Source: Istiophorus platypterus (taxonomy: Eukaryota; Chordata; Actinopteri; Istiophoriformes; Istiophoridae). From it: a stretch of 64,000 bases of DNA. The notes under the pieces are model-generated. The model worked only from the letters and a program-made list of their open reading frames with translations. It had not been told where the DNA came from and did not search any database. The translations under genes were made by a program, and so were the position numbers. The stretch is taken from positions 3,396,329 through 3,460,328 of the forward strand of contig CM029121.1 in the NCBI GenBank assembly GCA_016859345.1, in the 5' to 3' direction. Shown here piece after piece: positions 35,001-47,426 of the stretch. The number at the start of each line of letters is the position of its first letter. Within the stretch, counting starts at the first letter, position 1.

Positions 35001-38000
35001 TCATTCTGCTGAGAAACAGGAGATTGTTTGACAGAAGCTTCGGCTCCATGACGTTAGCAAAGTGCGTAAGTAAGTAAATAAAAGATCTTTTTTCCTGGTG
35101 TCTCACCATGTTAGCGCTGGTGAACGTTTCTTTGTGAGACTTCTTTGTTGAGGAGAGTTGGCACCGTTGGCAGCTATCTTTAATCACACTGATAATTACA
35201 TGGCCCACAGGGCTGCTGGGAGATCTGATGTGTCATATCCTACAGGGATGCCACTAATCGCATCCCTGTGGAATTTTGTGTGGATGTGTGTGTTTGTGTG
35301 CAATTGTGTGTGCAGCAGTAATTGCCTGGCACGTCAGTCTATCTACTGTAAACGGTCTTTCTGTCGGTATGAAAGCGGCTGTGGCTGAGTGGCAGCAACA
35401 GACTGGGGAGGTCACATGTCGGCCCAGCATAACTTTGTCCACCAGCTGTGGCTCCCACGCTGTTATTCCAAATAATGCTGGAAAGCACATACACGCCACT
35501 CCTTGGCAACCCAACTCATCCAAGGTAAACACACCTCGGAGCTAAAAAGGAGCAGTACACTCAAACAGGAAAATACTGTCATTATTGACTCAGACTCGAG
35601 GCCAGTACTGCTGACAAGTAAATAAAGAATAGCTTCGTGTTGAACTTTTCTATCATTATAAAATGTTATTTTTATTACCAGTAGATCTGTTGACGTTTTT
35701 TTTGGTTAAGGGTTGAATTAATTGATGTATTAAATGTCAGAAAATATTGATAAATACACTTTTTTTTAATATAATATTTTTTCTTATCAAAATGGTGGTT
35801 TATTTTCTGTAGATAAAGTAAATAGGTAGTTCACATAATCATTTTAGCAATAATGCAAAATTGATGTCTATAAAATTGGTAACTTGTATGGTGTTTTTAC
35901 GGAGTCCATCCCACTGAAACTTGAGGATAGGGTGATATTCCCGGCTGAGTGTGGAGCTACTACGGTCCAGGCTCATATACAGAATGTAGATCAACGGTTA
36001 CGTTTTCTGTGCTTAAGCTACACCAGGTTTGGACATAAACGCGCTAGAGTCCTCAGAGAGTGGCTCCACTGGCTACGTACAGCAGCAGGCATCCCGGGCT
36101 GGTGGTGGTTTCTCGTTGCAGTGGATGACTGCTTTTATAGAAGACAGAGTGGTGTCTGCCCCTGGACCACAGATGTGTGGTCGGAGCGCTGTGTGTGATG
36201 ATTGTCGGGCTGAGACTCGTGGCTGTGGCAGTCGCTCTCTCCATCGCAGTGAAGCCTCCTCGCTGACAAGGAAGGATTTTAGATCACTACAGCAGTGTGC
36301 TAGACGTAAGCCTAGTGTGACTCTCTGGGGCTCAGTATTGCCACAGCACAACTAGATCTTGAAAAGATGAAAGTGAGCGGATACAGCACTTGAATCATTG
36401 GTGCGGTTTCTGTGGTGAGCTGAGCTCCAGCCATCTCAGACAGACAGTCACACGGTCTGTTTTAAAGATGCTTTTGAAACGAATCTTTTTCCATCCACTG
36501 TGTTGAAAAGCGATGAGTGGGTTGAACACTGGTTAAGACCAGTGTCAGGTGTCTGTGTGGAGCAGGTCAGAGGCAGCACCGCTGTATGTGATACAGGACA
36601 GTGTCCCTCACCAGAGCTGGCTGCCAGCCTGTTCACTGTCATGGAGATGATTCAGTCCAGAACACGAGGGCCCACATAGTCGATTACATTTATAGTCAAG
36701 ATGTTATCACAGAGCCCGTCCGGAATAAATGAATAAACGTTACCAATGCTGAGTCATTTCAGACCTGCCCTCAGCACACAGCCAGTGGATAAATAATCTC
36801 CACCCAACAAAGCTCCTTCCGGTGGTGACTGAGTTCCGTTTTAACCAACTCAGAGGTCATCAGGGTCTGCGCTTGACTGAGGGCGTGTCTGCATTTGAGC
36901 CATCCGAAGCCGTCACTGCAGAAGCAGCTAGGGTGCGGAGCCTGCTCCTGATTCATTGGTCTGTATTATGGTTTAGTTATGGTTGAGCTGATGGTTTCCC
37001 AGTGTGGTGAGCACAGTTCGCTCAGGCCATGGACACTGTAAGTCTTTGGTCATGAGTGTAACAAACACCAGCAGCTGGATTGCTGGGCTGTATGAATGTG
37101 GCACATATTCGCTAATGAAACCTTGTGTCTGCTGTCAGCAGAGGACAAAAGATAACGGCAGGTTTTCAGCCTGTACCCTCTGCTAGTTATTATGGCTCAT
37201 GCTGTAGTTTTTGTAAGGGCTGGTGATAAGGTTCAAAGGATCAGATGAACGGGATCTGACGGGTAGGTGACCTGCTGGCCTCTGTCTGCCAGTGAAGTCG
37301 CTTCTTTAAAGGAACTGTAGCGACGCGCACATGGCTGCACCCTCTAATCTTCACTTGCGAACCGTGGAGGATTTTAACCCAGCAGCTATGCTCCGACTGT
37401 GTCTGTTACGAGATTAGCTGAATGAACACAGAGATTATGTTGTGGACTCACCCTGATGTGACAGTCTCTGTTTCTCTCCCAGAAAGCTTTTGCAGAGGGT
37501 GAGCATGATGTGAATGAGATGCTGGGGCCTTCAGCCAACAGATGTGAACCCAGATCTACACCTCTTTTCCACGGCGCTCCACACCACCATCACCCACACA
37601 CCTGCTGACCTGAGACGTTTGAGGAGAAGGCTGTTGGAGTGTCCATGACGCCACTGTAGTGGCTCTTTTAGGCTGATACTGATAATAATCATCCAGCTGC
37701 TGGTATTCATTTTTCTACAGAAAGACATCACACACAGCAATATTTTTGATTATGGTCCCTTTAATTTCTCTTTTGAAGGATTGTGAGCAGAGTGACATTA
37801 TGTGACTATACTGTATGCCCCCAGAGACAGGGGATGTGCTTTGGAAGTTAGAATAATGTTTTTAAAAGTGCGGCCACCATGTTGTTTTTTTTTTTTTGTT
37901 TTTTTTCAAATGTGTTAGTTTTAAAAGCCCCAGTTGTCACTATCAAATAGGTTTAAGACATTTTAATATTTTTAAACACTGATTTAATCCTGTGTGAAGT

Positions 38001-39998
38001 GAATACATTATGTTTTAGTATTGTTGTTTGAGTGGGCTCCTTGGCTTTTGGAAATTCGAAAAGTGGCCGGTAACTCTGAAATCGCGGATGACAGCTGTGC
38101 TGCCCATAATGACTAAAATGTCAGCCAACCCAGAAGATCACTTCAAGCAATGTGCTGTCTTTGTAGTTAACTTGTCCCAGCAGCAGAAATCGAAGGTGAA
38201 CCTAAAAACATTAATGAGGCCTCTGTTCTGCTGTTGTTGCAGTGCAGCAATTAGTAGTGTGATTGGTTCCACACCAGTGACAGGTCTGTTCTTACCACTG
38301 AGGTGCTGCACAAAAACCATGTGGGTCCAGAGAGAGGGACAGACAGAGACAGAGAGACAGAGATTATGTCTCCTTTGTCTGCTAACAAACCCACTCTGAC
38401 AGCTCTGAAATCACAAAGGCTGCCGCTGGCTCACACTGGCAGGGAGATATGCTGAGAGAAGTGTTTGGACTCTTTTTAATGCTGCGTTACACCTACGCTA
38501 CATGAGCCTCTACAGTCGTATTCAAACATGAAATCATTGATTCCAATATCACACATCAGGCCGCTTCTGGCAAATGGTTTAATAGCAGCACGGTAAAGTT
38601 TGGTGCCACTGTAAAAATGGCCAGAATTTGTACTCGAGGTCTAAGATCAATCTGGGTCTCAGTCTTAGTCTGAGTTGTTACATGCAGACTGGAACGAGTT
38701 AGTGATGCAGAATCCTGACTGACAGAACACTGATGTAGTTGGTGGAGTGAGTGACAGTGAAAGTGCAGATAAAATGGAGGTGGTTGTTAAAGATAGATAG
38801 CACTGATGACAGGGAAAGAGCTCAGAGAGTGAGAAGTGTGTGATTATCTTGTGGTCTATACATGTGTCTGCATGACACCCGTTGGAGGTATGAGGGGCCG
38901 TTGTTTGATCCTTTTACTGTGGAGAACTCTGCACATTCTGATGGAACGGGCGTCCTGTTAACCAGATCGTTACTGATCTCCTCTCTATAGTTTGATTATC
39001 TGGCTGAGATTAACCGGCTCTCTGCTGGTGGCTCAGCTGACTCCAGCTTTACTGGGTGGGCATGTGATATGCAGCAGAGAAGCACAGTATCAGCTGTAGT
39101 GATCACACAGGGCCTTAAGATCCAGAAACAAAGCACCGTAAGACTGGAGCTCTAAGGGGCCCCTCTGGGGCCCCAGGCGCTGTTTGGCCCTGTTGGTTCT
39201 GCAGCACTGATAATTAATGTGTGATGAATTAATGACACTTTATCTGGATGACAGGTTTCCCTTGGTTTTATTCTTACCTCTGCTCTTTTGACGCTGCTGC
39301 TGCCAATTTGTTTCACCCTCTCTAGCATCCGAGCTAGCTACTTTCACTAGCACAGGCGAGATATCTTCATGCTGGCTACCTGTTTTGGCTGCACAAGAAA
39401 TAGGTCTGTGCGCTTACACTACCGACATAAATAGATCAGGTAACACTAAACAGCAGGGACCCAGAAAATCGACAACGCTGAACGCTCGAGTGAAATCTGT
39501 AGCAGTGAGTGTTGGAGAGTTACCATTCACCACTGTACAAACGCAGGCTGAGTGTTCTCAGTGCTGCCCTTCACTGGGAGCAGCTCTGCAGGGCAGCAGC
39601 AGCTGGAGCTGCAGAGGATTGTTGTGATAAAAGCAGAGCCTGCTGCCACTTCATGTGTGCAGCCGGTGGAAGTGAGTGACACTGCAGCTCTGTGTGCAGC
39701 AGAGTGCAACGGCTGCTGTGCACCACAGCTGAAAGCAGGATTAGCAGCTGCTGCGCCTCTCTGTCTCCCTGCTGCTCCCTCTGCTCCTTCTCTCTCTCTC
39801 TCGCTCTCTCTTTCTGTCTCCTTCCCCTTCTCCGGCTCATTCCTTCCATACCAGACATAACTTCTGGCCAGCTGAGCTGGTCTCCAGCCTCTCGCTGTAC
39901 CTCTCTGTAAAAGTACAGCCAGAGTCAGCATTCGGTTGTATAACACATAATTACAACAAGTTGTGGAAGCACAACCCCCCCTCTGCTCCTCTACCACA

Positions 39999-40002
<4 letters not shown>
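32091..40002. other. akap13 intron 1, no exon recognised
   Basis: About 7.9 kb with no confident exon, RNA gene or repeat family. It contains homopolymer T runs (for example 37,886-37,900) and a CT-rich patch near 39,785-39,835. The ORFs at 35,884-36,355 and 38,028-38,399 lack recognisable domains and splice context. Alternative akap13 first exons could lie here but cannot be told from sequence alone. Confidence 0.4.
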
Positions 40003-40038
<36 letters not shown>

Positions 40039-40055
40039 CACGCATGTGCGCGCAT
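40003..40055. repeat. (TG)15 plus alternating GC tract (Z-DNA-prone)
   Basis: A (TG)n run at 40003-40032 continues into TGCGCGCACACGCATGTGCG and further, giving 53 bases of unbroken purine-pyrimidine alternation. Within it TGCGCGCACA (40031-40040) and its exact inverted copy TGTGCGCGCA (40045-40054) flank a 4-base loop. Confidence 0.9.
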
Positions 40056-41419
40056 TTTTGCATGCACAAATGTTGCTAAGCAGTCTTTATGTATTTCTGA
40101 CTCAGAGCGGTGGTGTGTGTTCTGTCTCAGCTCAGAAGCAGTGTGTGTGTGCAATGTCTACAAACGCATGCTTTGGTACTAAAGACCTGGTTTTAAAAAG
40201 ACGTGTGCACTCACAGGAACACACGAGAAGCATTTGCATTCTTTTTGTCAGATGTATAATTAATATATTGCTGTGTTCACACATGGGTCTGTTTTATAAA
40301 TGTCAATCACTTCATCTGTGACTTTGAAATGTTCCATTATTATCACAGTAAGTAAATATTACTGTTACCGTTGGCTGAAGAAAGAGTCTGACAGACTGTT
40401 TCAATACTAACAATATTAGAGCTGCTATTATTTAACCTGACTTTTGTATTAAAAGCAGAGGGTCACTTTGAGGGTAATGTAACCCTGACTTTCAGGATGC
40501 CTGTCTTGTAAATCCATGGATGGTGCCTTTAGGTTTCCAGAGTTCTATTATGCATTTGAGTTTCAGGAGTCTGGGCTACACTTGTCGGAAACAAAATCAC
40601 CCGAATTCTGCAAATATTAATGGGTTCCAGTGAGATCTTATCTGTTTTTATTCATTAAAGCTCAGAGTAACATGGCTCTGCACCTTCATCTTATACTCAG
40701 GCAACAGGCCCCACTGAGACTGCAGATGTATGCGCCAGCAAACTTAAGAAACATAACTGATGAAGGAGTTCACAGCGCACGCATCCATGCAGACTTTACA
40801 AAATGCGTCATGATATCAGAAGAGATGAAAAGAAAATAAAGATGGATAGAGAACAAGAAATATATGCCATTGAAACAGAAATTCTCATACTAATGATAAT
40901 GGTATATATTATTATACTAAAGTAACTCATCAGAAAAGAAGTGGACACCCCCCCTGTTGTTGGATAGCAACAGTCAAACTTTAAGGAGCGGTTCAGTGTG
41001 TGGCAAAGGTCACTGGCTTAAATGGAGCCATGTTATATAGTATGCATGTGGACCATTATACTCCCAGGACACCTGACCTAATCAGTCCAGATGAAGTTGC
41101 TAACTGTGCCTTATAAAGAGTATTTCACAGACGACTGTAAACAATGGTGTATTGCCAGGAAACTTCTCCTCTTCTTTCCCTCTCACCCCCTGGCTCGCTG
41201 TAGAAAACCATGTACACACTGGTCTGATCTGAGGTTAACACACTCACACTGCATATTAAAACTTGCTTCTGTGTTTTCCTTCCGTTAAATTTGAGAACAC
41301 TGACGTATCATCAGCTTTAAAGTTGATATATTGAACTTGTGAAAAATAGTTTATTTCCACACCAGCATGTGCCGAGCAGCATGATGATTCATTTGGATCT
41401 GGTCCTTGAGTCAACCTAA
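40056..41419. other. Intronic, nothing recognised
   Basis: No exon, RNA gene or repeat was recognised. Confidence 0.4.
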
Positions 41420-41760
41420 TGAATCTTAGTCCAGTACTCCCTTTCTTCTAGCTCTGTTTTTGGTCTCCACCAGCTCCTGAGGGTAATATCTGGCTCTTTA
41501 GCTGCTAAATGCTCCACTATGTTCACCAGATGTTGTCTGACTGTGTCTGTCTGCTGTTTGCTGCTGAGCAGGTAGTGGACAGTGGCCTTTTCACAGGTGT
41601 TTCTCTGACAACATCTGCCTACTGTGACCGAAACGATGCTGTGAGAGTGATGAGAATTAACCAGAACCATAAAGTTGTGGTCTGTAAAACCAAAACAAAA
41701 CCTCCTCCCCATCCTCCTCCCCCCTCCTCCTCGGGCCATGTCTCCTCAGACTATCTTGAG
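41420..41760 (-). repeat. Interspersed repeat family, copy 1
   Basis: On the minus strand the sequence reads GAACATAGTGGAGCATTTAG, CAGCTAAAGAGCCAGATATT and CAGGAGCTGGTGGAGACC. The same run is present on the plus strand at 60,424-60,486, so these are two copies of one repeat in opposite orientation. The rest of this copy (GCTGAGCAGGTAGTGGACAG and CTACTGTGACCGAAACGATG on the plus strand) also looks like a common fish repeat. Confidence 0.7.
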
Positions 41761-43929
41761 CTCCTGCGACGGATGCTGCCATCTTAAGTGGCCAGCCTGT
41801 TATCGTGACACTCTAGCTGCCCTGCAGTCTGCTTAGCCTCCACATGCAGATGCCATCGCACATTATAGCTGTTACACTGGTACATACACACACACATGCA
41901 TGCACACACACAGTTCAGATGACCTGGCCTGTGCTCTGTGTCCATGTGTGGTAATGCTTCCAGCGGCTTCCTGTAGCAGGGCAGAGTTTAGCTGGTTTAA
42001 GGTGAAGTCATGCCTTTCATGATGGAACAGTTGAGACACAGCTAATGACCTATTTATAACATCCAGGCCCAGATTAATCCTTGTACGTGGAGTGTCTCAG
42101 TACAATCATGCTTGATAAACCACAGAGTGTGTTCATGGTGATGAGGGAAGACGGCATTCAGTGCAACAGTGTGAGTCACCAATGTCTTTTGAAAGTTTGT
42201 GGAGCACTATTGCTCAGAGGAAGAAGATATATCATAATACCTGTTATTAAAGGACAGTCAGTCAGTGGTGGTTTTGATCTGCATACAGGATGAATATCAT
42301 CAAACTGATCCATTAAGCTTGAATTGAAGTCAAACATACAGGAAAAGCAGCCAGTAAAACATGTTGCTGCAGTTTCTTTTTGCATAACTGCTAACAGTCA
42401 TGCTGATACTGATGTTATCTGTGGTCAGATAAACAGCTGTTGGCTGATTAGGGACCAGCTGCTGAATCACTTGGCCTCTAGTTTAATTTAGTTTTCAATA
42501 TGAAGAACAAAGACGAACTGTAAGAGCTCTCTTCCTTTCTCCTCTCTTATGTTTGACCTCATTGACATCTTTTTTGTCCTTTTCCTCTTCTGATGTGGCT
42601 TTACATGAACTACTGTGTGGATCATAATATGTCCCGTCTGCTCTTTCTCTGTCTCATTTCCTCTCTTATTTTTTTCGCTTCCTAAGTATGTGTGCATTTT
42701 TGGGAAAAAGCCAAGTTCCAGGAGGCTAGAAAGTTGGGATGGTAATAATGAAGGTGTTTTGGCACAGCTCAGGACCCCTGGCAGTTCAGGACAGGAACCA
42801 GGCAGATGCCAGCGTCTCTGGATATGTTTTAAACGGAGCTGTGTCTGTGTGTCTGCCATGTGGATGGTATTTCTCTCCTGTGAGTCTTTGACAGCTCTCC
42901 TCTGATTGTTCTGGTGTGAACTTCTCCTCTCTATTTTTAGAGAAGCTGAAGCCTGATTTATAAAAAGGCATGATGAAATATTTCTGACTTGAACACTGGG
43001 TTCAGACGGGTCTCTTTACTGGCAGCTCTGGATATAGAGGCAGAGGTGATAAAGCTATTTATGCCGTCTACAATATGTGACTGTGAAGGCCTGGGCATCT
43101 CGTTCCCACCATGATCACCCTCCTCAGTGTTCAGGAAACTCTGTGAGCTGAGTGGAGGACCCTGCACACAGCAGTTTTCCTACACACTTATTTATTCTGC
43201 CCTTATCTCTCGGACGTCACTCGTCTCTGTCTGAAACATGGTTCATTCATTTCACAACCTGTGATGAGGCCACTGTAAACCCTGACTGCTCTTTGTGACT
43301 GTCAGTGGACAACAGACTGGAAACAGACTGATCTCAAATGAACCCCTGCAGTGGGATTAGAGGGTGGGTAGGCTAAGTGGTAGACACACACACACACACA
43401 CACATGCATTTCACTGGAGGGGGGATTATCTCTACAGCCAGACAGACAGAAGGACAAGAGGATCTGATGCAGTAAACTTTAGTTATCTTAAAATCTCATG
43501 CTTAATGTCCTTTGAAGACTGAACACCCTCGTCCATTTAACTGCATTATAAACTAAGTCGCTATCCTCAGGCTGCTTCCTTACAAGTCGTCTCAGTGCCA
43601 GAGATGTCATCAATCAGCACCACAGTTTGTCCCAGTCAGAGTCCTTTTGATACTCAAGGCCAGCTTCTTTAGTTTGGAGAACACAAACGGTTCATCGTTT
43701 GGTTTCTTCATTACATGCCGCGCTCCTGCTATAGCTGCGTCAGTCAGCTGATAGAGGTGGGAAATATGTCGGAACCGCGTCAGGTGGTTAATCACTTGAC
43801 AATGGAAATAACACAAGTGAAAGACACAGAGTTATCACATCATTGGTTTTACTTGCACAGCTAAATGCTACAGAGCACAATAGTCCTCCTTTAAATCATA
43901 TTTTTCTCAGATTTATCCATGCAACACTC
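41761..43929. other. Intronic with a short CA microsatellite
   Basis: Contains a short (CA)n run at 43,384-43,404 and an ACAC-rich patch near 41,885. No exon was recognised. Confidence 0.45.
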
Positions 43930-44095
43930 GAATATCTCAAATACTGTTAGGAGACAGGCTGTACAGACATTCATGCTCCCCTGAGGATGAAATGTGGTGA
44001 CTGTAGGTTCATCGACTCTTCCTTTAGCACCATCATGAGGTGAATACATGAAATGTCTCAATAGCTCTTGGATGGATTGTGGTGAACTTTTTTTT
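43930..44095 (-). repeat. Fish interspersed repeat fragment
   Basis: ACAGACATTCATGCTCCCCT, GAGGATGAAATGTGGTGACT, TTTAGCACCATCATGAGGTG and GAAATGTCTCAATAGCTCTT with TGGATGGATTGTGGTGAACT form a set typical of an abundant fish repeat. Orientation was judged from memory and may be wrong. Confidence 0.5.
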
Positions 44096-44741
44096 CTGAC
44101 ATTCGTGTTTCCCAAAGGTTTGTAATTATGTGAAATTGTACTAACTGTGCTTTAAAATACGAATCACAACTACAGGTGATGAAGAACAAGTTCTTCACTC
44201 TGACCTGCCGACTGAAGGCACAGGATGACTCAAAGAAACATTTCAAATCAGGTCATCCAGCTTTAAATGCTGCTGAGTGGAGCAGAACCACTTTACCTTC
44301 GGCTCTATTGTGCTCCCAGAGCGAGACTCTGAGATGCAGTAAAACACTGAGTTTAAACTGCAGGGGAGATGTGAGGGACACAGGTGCGGTACAGATGTAC
44401 AGTTCTGAGCAGCACAGGTCACCTCTGACTGACAGTGTGGGTTCCAAATTAGGATCAATGTGGTTCGACTGGTAAACTGCTATTAAGTCTTTTGTGTGTG
44501 TGTGCGCGCGAGTGCAGGTGCAGGTGGGTGATGTTCCACTACGCTCTACACTACAGTTTATGCACACACACATTGTGACTGGGTCTGTGTCTGAGTGAAT
44601 GACAATATGTGACTGTTGTAAGCTGCAGTTGCCAAAAGACATTATAATCCACCATGCAGATCACGTGATGTCAGAACCTCCCTCACATCCATGTATGAGC
44701 AGCTCTAACAGCCACGCGTCTGTCTATCAGAAACAATCAGA

Positions 44742-44742
<1 letters not shown>

Positions 44743-44797
<55 letters not shown>
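44743..44797. repeat. (TG)27 microsatellite
   Basis: A perfect TG dinucleotide run of 55 bases in the probable first intron of akap13. The ORF crossing it is a by-product of the repeat. Confidence 0.95.
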
Positions 44798-44799
<2 letters not shown>

Positions 44800-45343
44800 A
44801 CTCTGAGGAAGGCTTGTTTTCTCCTGTGAGTGTGTGTGGAGAACTTGTAAGGCTCCTCTGTGTCCTCCGACTTCCTGTTTCCTGGCCATGAATGGACCAA
44901 CCACATCAGTGCATGCAGACAGGCCGGTGCTGACCCCGGATCTGTGTCTTTGACATGTCTGTAATCAGAACAGAGAGCCAGTCATGCTCTACATCAGCAT
45001 CTACATGATGCTACGGCTACTGTGGATCATCCTGCAGCTGACGAGCATATCGCTGACTCACCCTGAGAGGGAAGGAGATGTCCATCAGATCACTGAACTC
45101 AGAGGAGAAACAATAACGTACTGATCATCATTTCAAAATATTTAGTTTGGCCACGGTTCAGTTCCACTGGAGACAAATACTAACAATAGTACTCATAAAA
45201 TGATGATCTAGTCATTTTTAACATAATTATACAAAGTGATGGAGAAATGAAAAGGAGAAGTAGTGATATGATAAGAGACAAAAAACACACAGGGAGAGGG
45301 GTTTTATTTTTGAAAGCTTTAAAATGAAGGCTCAACGATCATT
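44798..45343. other. Intronic, nothing recognised
   Basis: No exon, RNA gene or repeat was recognised. Confidence 0.4.
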
Positions 45344-45376
45344 GGGGTGGGTGGAGGAGGGAGTGGGGGGTGGGGG
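45344..45376 (+). other. G-quadruplex-prone G-tract cluster
   Basis: Five G-runs of three or more (4, 3, 3, 6 and 5 Gs) are separated by loops of 1 to 7 bases on the plus strand, satisfying the usual quadruplex pattern. It lies about 0.85 kb upstream of the akap13 start exon and on the sense strand, so it could form in the pre-mRNA. Confidence 0.7.
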
Positions 45377-46197
45377 TTCTCCCATTAACAATGCATAAGG
45401 TGGAGTTACTTAAGAATTTAGTAAGTAATTCACCACATTAAATTAATTATCTAATGGCACTCTGGTGGTACTACATCATTATCCTTGGAATAATCATCTA
45501 TCGCATCCACCTTACAGTCAAAGTCTGTGTTTGACCATAAATATGATTCAGTTATTGAAATATTTTTTCAAAAAACAGAAGCATAAACCTAGAACCCTTT
45601 CCTAAGAAGTTTCATGTATATGTACTATGAAATATTTCATCAGACCACAAGTCTTGCTGTTTGCCAACTTAAAGAGAACAAAGAAGAAGAGAGTGAAATG
45701 CTGCTTGGTGTGGACATACAGGCTGAGTATCTGGTAACCTACCAGGTCTAATGAGCTGAAAATTTCCCACATAGCAGAGCAAGGCAAACGCCCAGCTTGC
45801 AAGGTTAGGCTTCTCTGACACCATTAAAACAAGCTGATGTGGTTGACACATCAGTCCTGAATTTCCTCCATGGAGCCTGCATTACATGAGGAGGGTCAGT
45901 ATCAAACGGTCTGGAAGGTTTGGACGGCCTCCTGTCACATTCTGCTGCAGCGGATGCACATTTTGTGTTCTTTGTTTTAAAAGTGTACACATTAATAGGA
46001 TTGATTGGGTTATTGGATTCATGTATTTTACTGGGGTCCTGTTTAGTACCTCTCTTATTCTGCTCCAGCACTGGAAGCATTCAGCCTCTCCCAGCCAACA
46101 CTGCCTACTGTCAAGATGAAATTCTGTTGTTCTGTAGTGCATTTTCTCCTGTAGATTTAATGCTCACATCTCTGTCCCCCTGTGTGTTTCCTTCTAG
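45377..46197. other. Intron 1 end before the akap13 start exon
   Basis: No repeat family was recognised. The 3' splice site at the right end has a good polypyrimidine tract (CCCCCTGTGTGTTTCCTTCTAG). Small ORFs at 45,602-46,142 are not supported by splicing or homology. Confidence 0.4.
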
Positions 46198-46241
46198 AGC
46201 CCAGCACCATGAAACTGAATCCCCAGCAGGCTCCTCTCTAT
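46198..46241 (+). CDS. akap13: akap13 start exon
   Basis: The acceptor CTTCTAG ends at 46,197. Eleven untranslated bases precede the ATG at 46,209, in good initiation context (CAGCACCATGA). Eleven codons (MKLNPQQAPLY) end exactly at the donor GTAAGT, phase 0. The eleven residues match the start of vertebrate AKAP13, which fixes both gene and start codon. Confidence 0.95.
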
Positions 46242-46877
46242 GTAAGTATCCATCATTATCACACAGTGCCACAGTCAAACAATCACTGCATCATGGATGT
46301 TATCTCAGTGCTGCTGTTGTAGGTGAAATCCAGCTGCACTGCTGCCATTAGAGTTGTTTTAGTCACTTTTATTCTGCTTTTTATGGATAAGTATAACCTC
46401 AGAGTATATCTTCTTTACAGAGGGTTGGTCTGGACAAAGCAGGGGCTGGCATCTTTATATTGAGTCTTTCAGGAGCTGCTATCCTGTGCCAGTGAGGCAC
46501 CTGTGTTAGCTGCTTGTTGTTAGCACTTGGTTACACATTAAAGCTAATAGCCACTAACTCTTATCTGCTACCCAACTAATGACTCATACACAAATACTGA
46601 CACCTGTCAGGCACGACACCATGTGCAGTCATGGGCTGTTATTTATCTGTGGATGTATTTCCATGAAAGGACTAGAGTAAGTCTGTGAGCTTCTGCTAGT
46701 GACCAGGAGGTTGCCCTCAGGCTCTTCTCCTCAGTCTTCATTGTGTTCCAACACACATTCTAACATGCTAAACTGAGTTGTTGAACATGTTGAACATAAA
46801 CATGCTGATGTTTAGCAGGCTGTGCCTCGGTACATCGTCACAGAGCTGCTAGCACCAGATTGTCTTCTATGCACTAG

Positions 46878-46947
<70 letters not shown>

Positions 46948-47379
46948 AGATGAGAAAGAGAGACAACAACATATTTGTGGTTGTGTCCACCCATTCATTA
47001 AAAGATATGTTGTGGCCACAGCAGCGCCTTGGAGGGATGTTGAGCACAGACACAGCTCAGACATGAAACCTGAGAGAGCAGGATCACTGTTGGTTTTTGA
47101 AGACACACTCAGGGCTCTGTGCTCTGAAGTACCACGCTTATGAGCACTGGTGAGATTCCCTTCCATTGTAATCTAGTTGAAGCCTGATATCCTTGACTTC
47201 TGGCCCGTCAGAATGATATGAACCCACAAACCCAGCCCCTGTACTGAATTCATAAAGAATTAATCAGCAGGACTAGGAAAAGGCGCAGTCTGACGGAACA
47301 GCGCTCAGTCCACTCAGCAGATGAGAAACTACAGGAAGACTGTGGATGTTAAGAGCTACCTGTGTCACAGTCACTCCCC

Positions 47380-47426
<47 letters not shown>

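Noticed and set aside
35884..36355. Two overlapping ORFs of 104 and 108 codons
   Set aside because: No domain, no splice context, and ORFs also open on the opposite strand.
38028..38399. 123-codon plus-strand ORF
   Set aside because: No recognisable family; intronic position and composition match chance.
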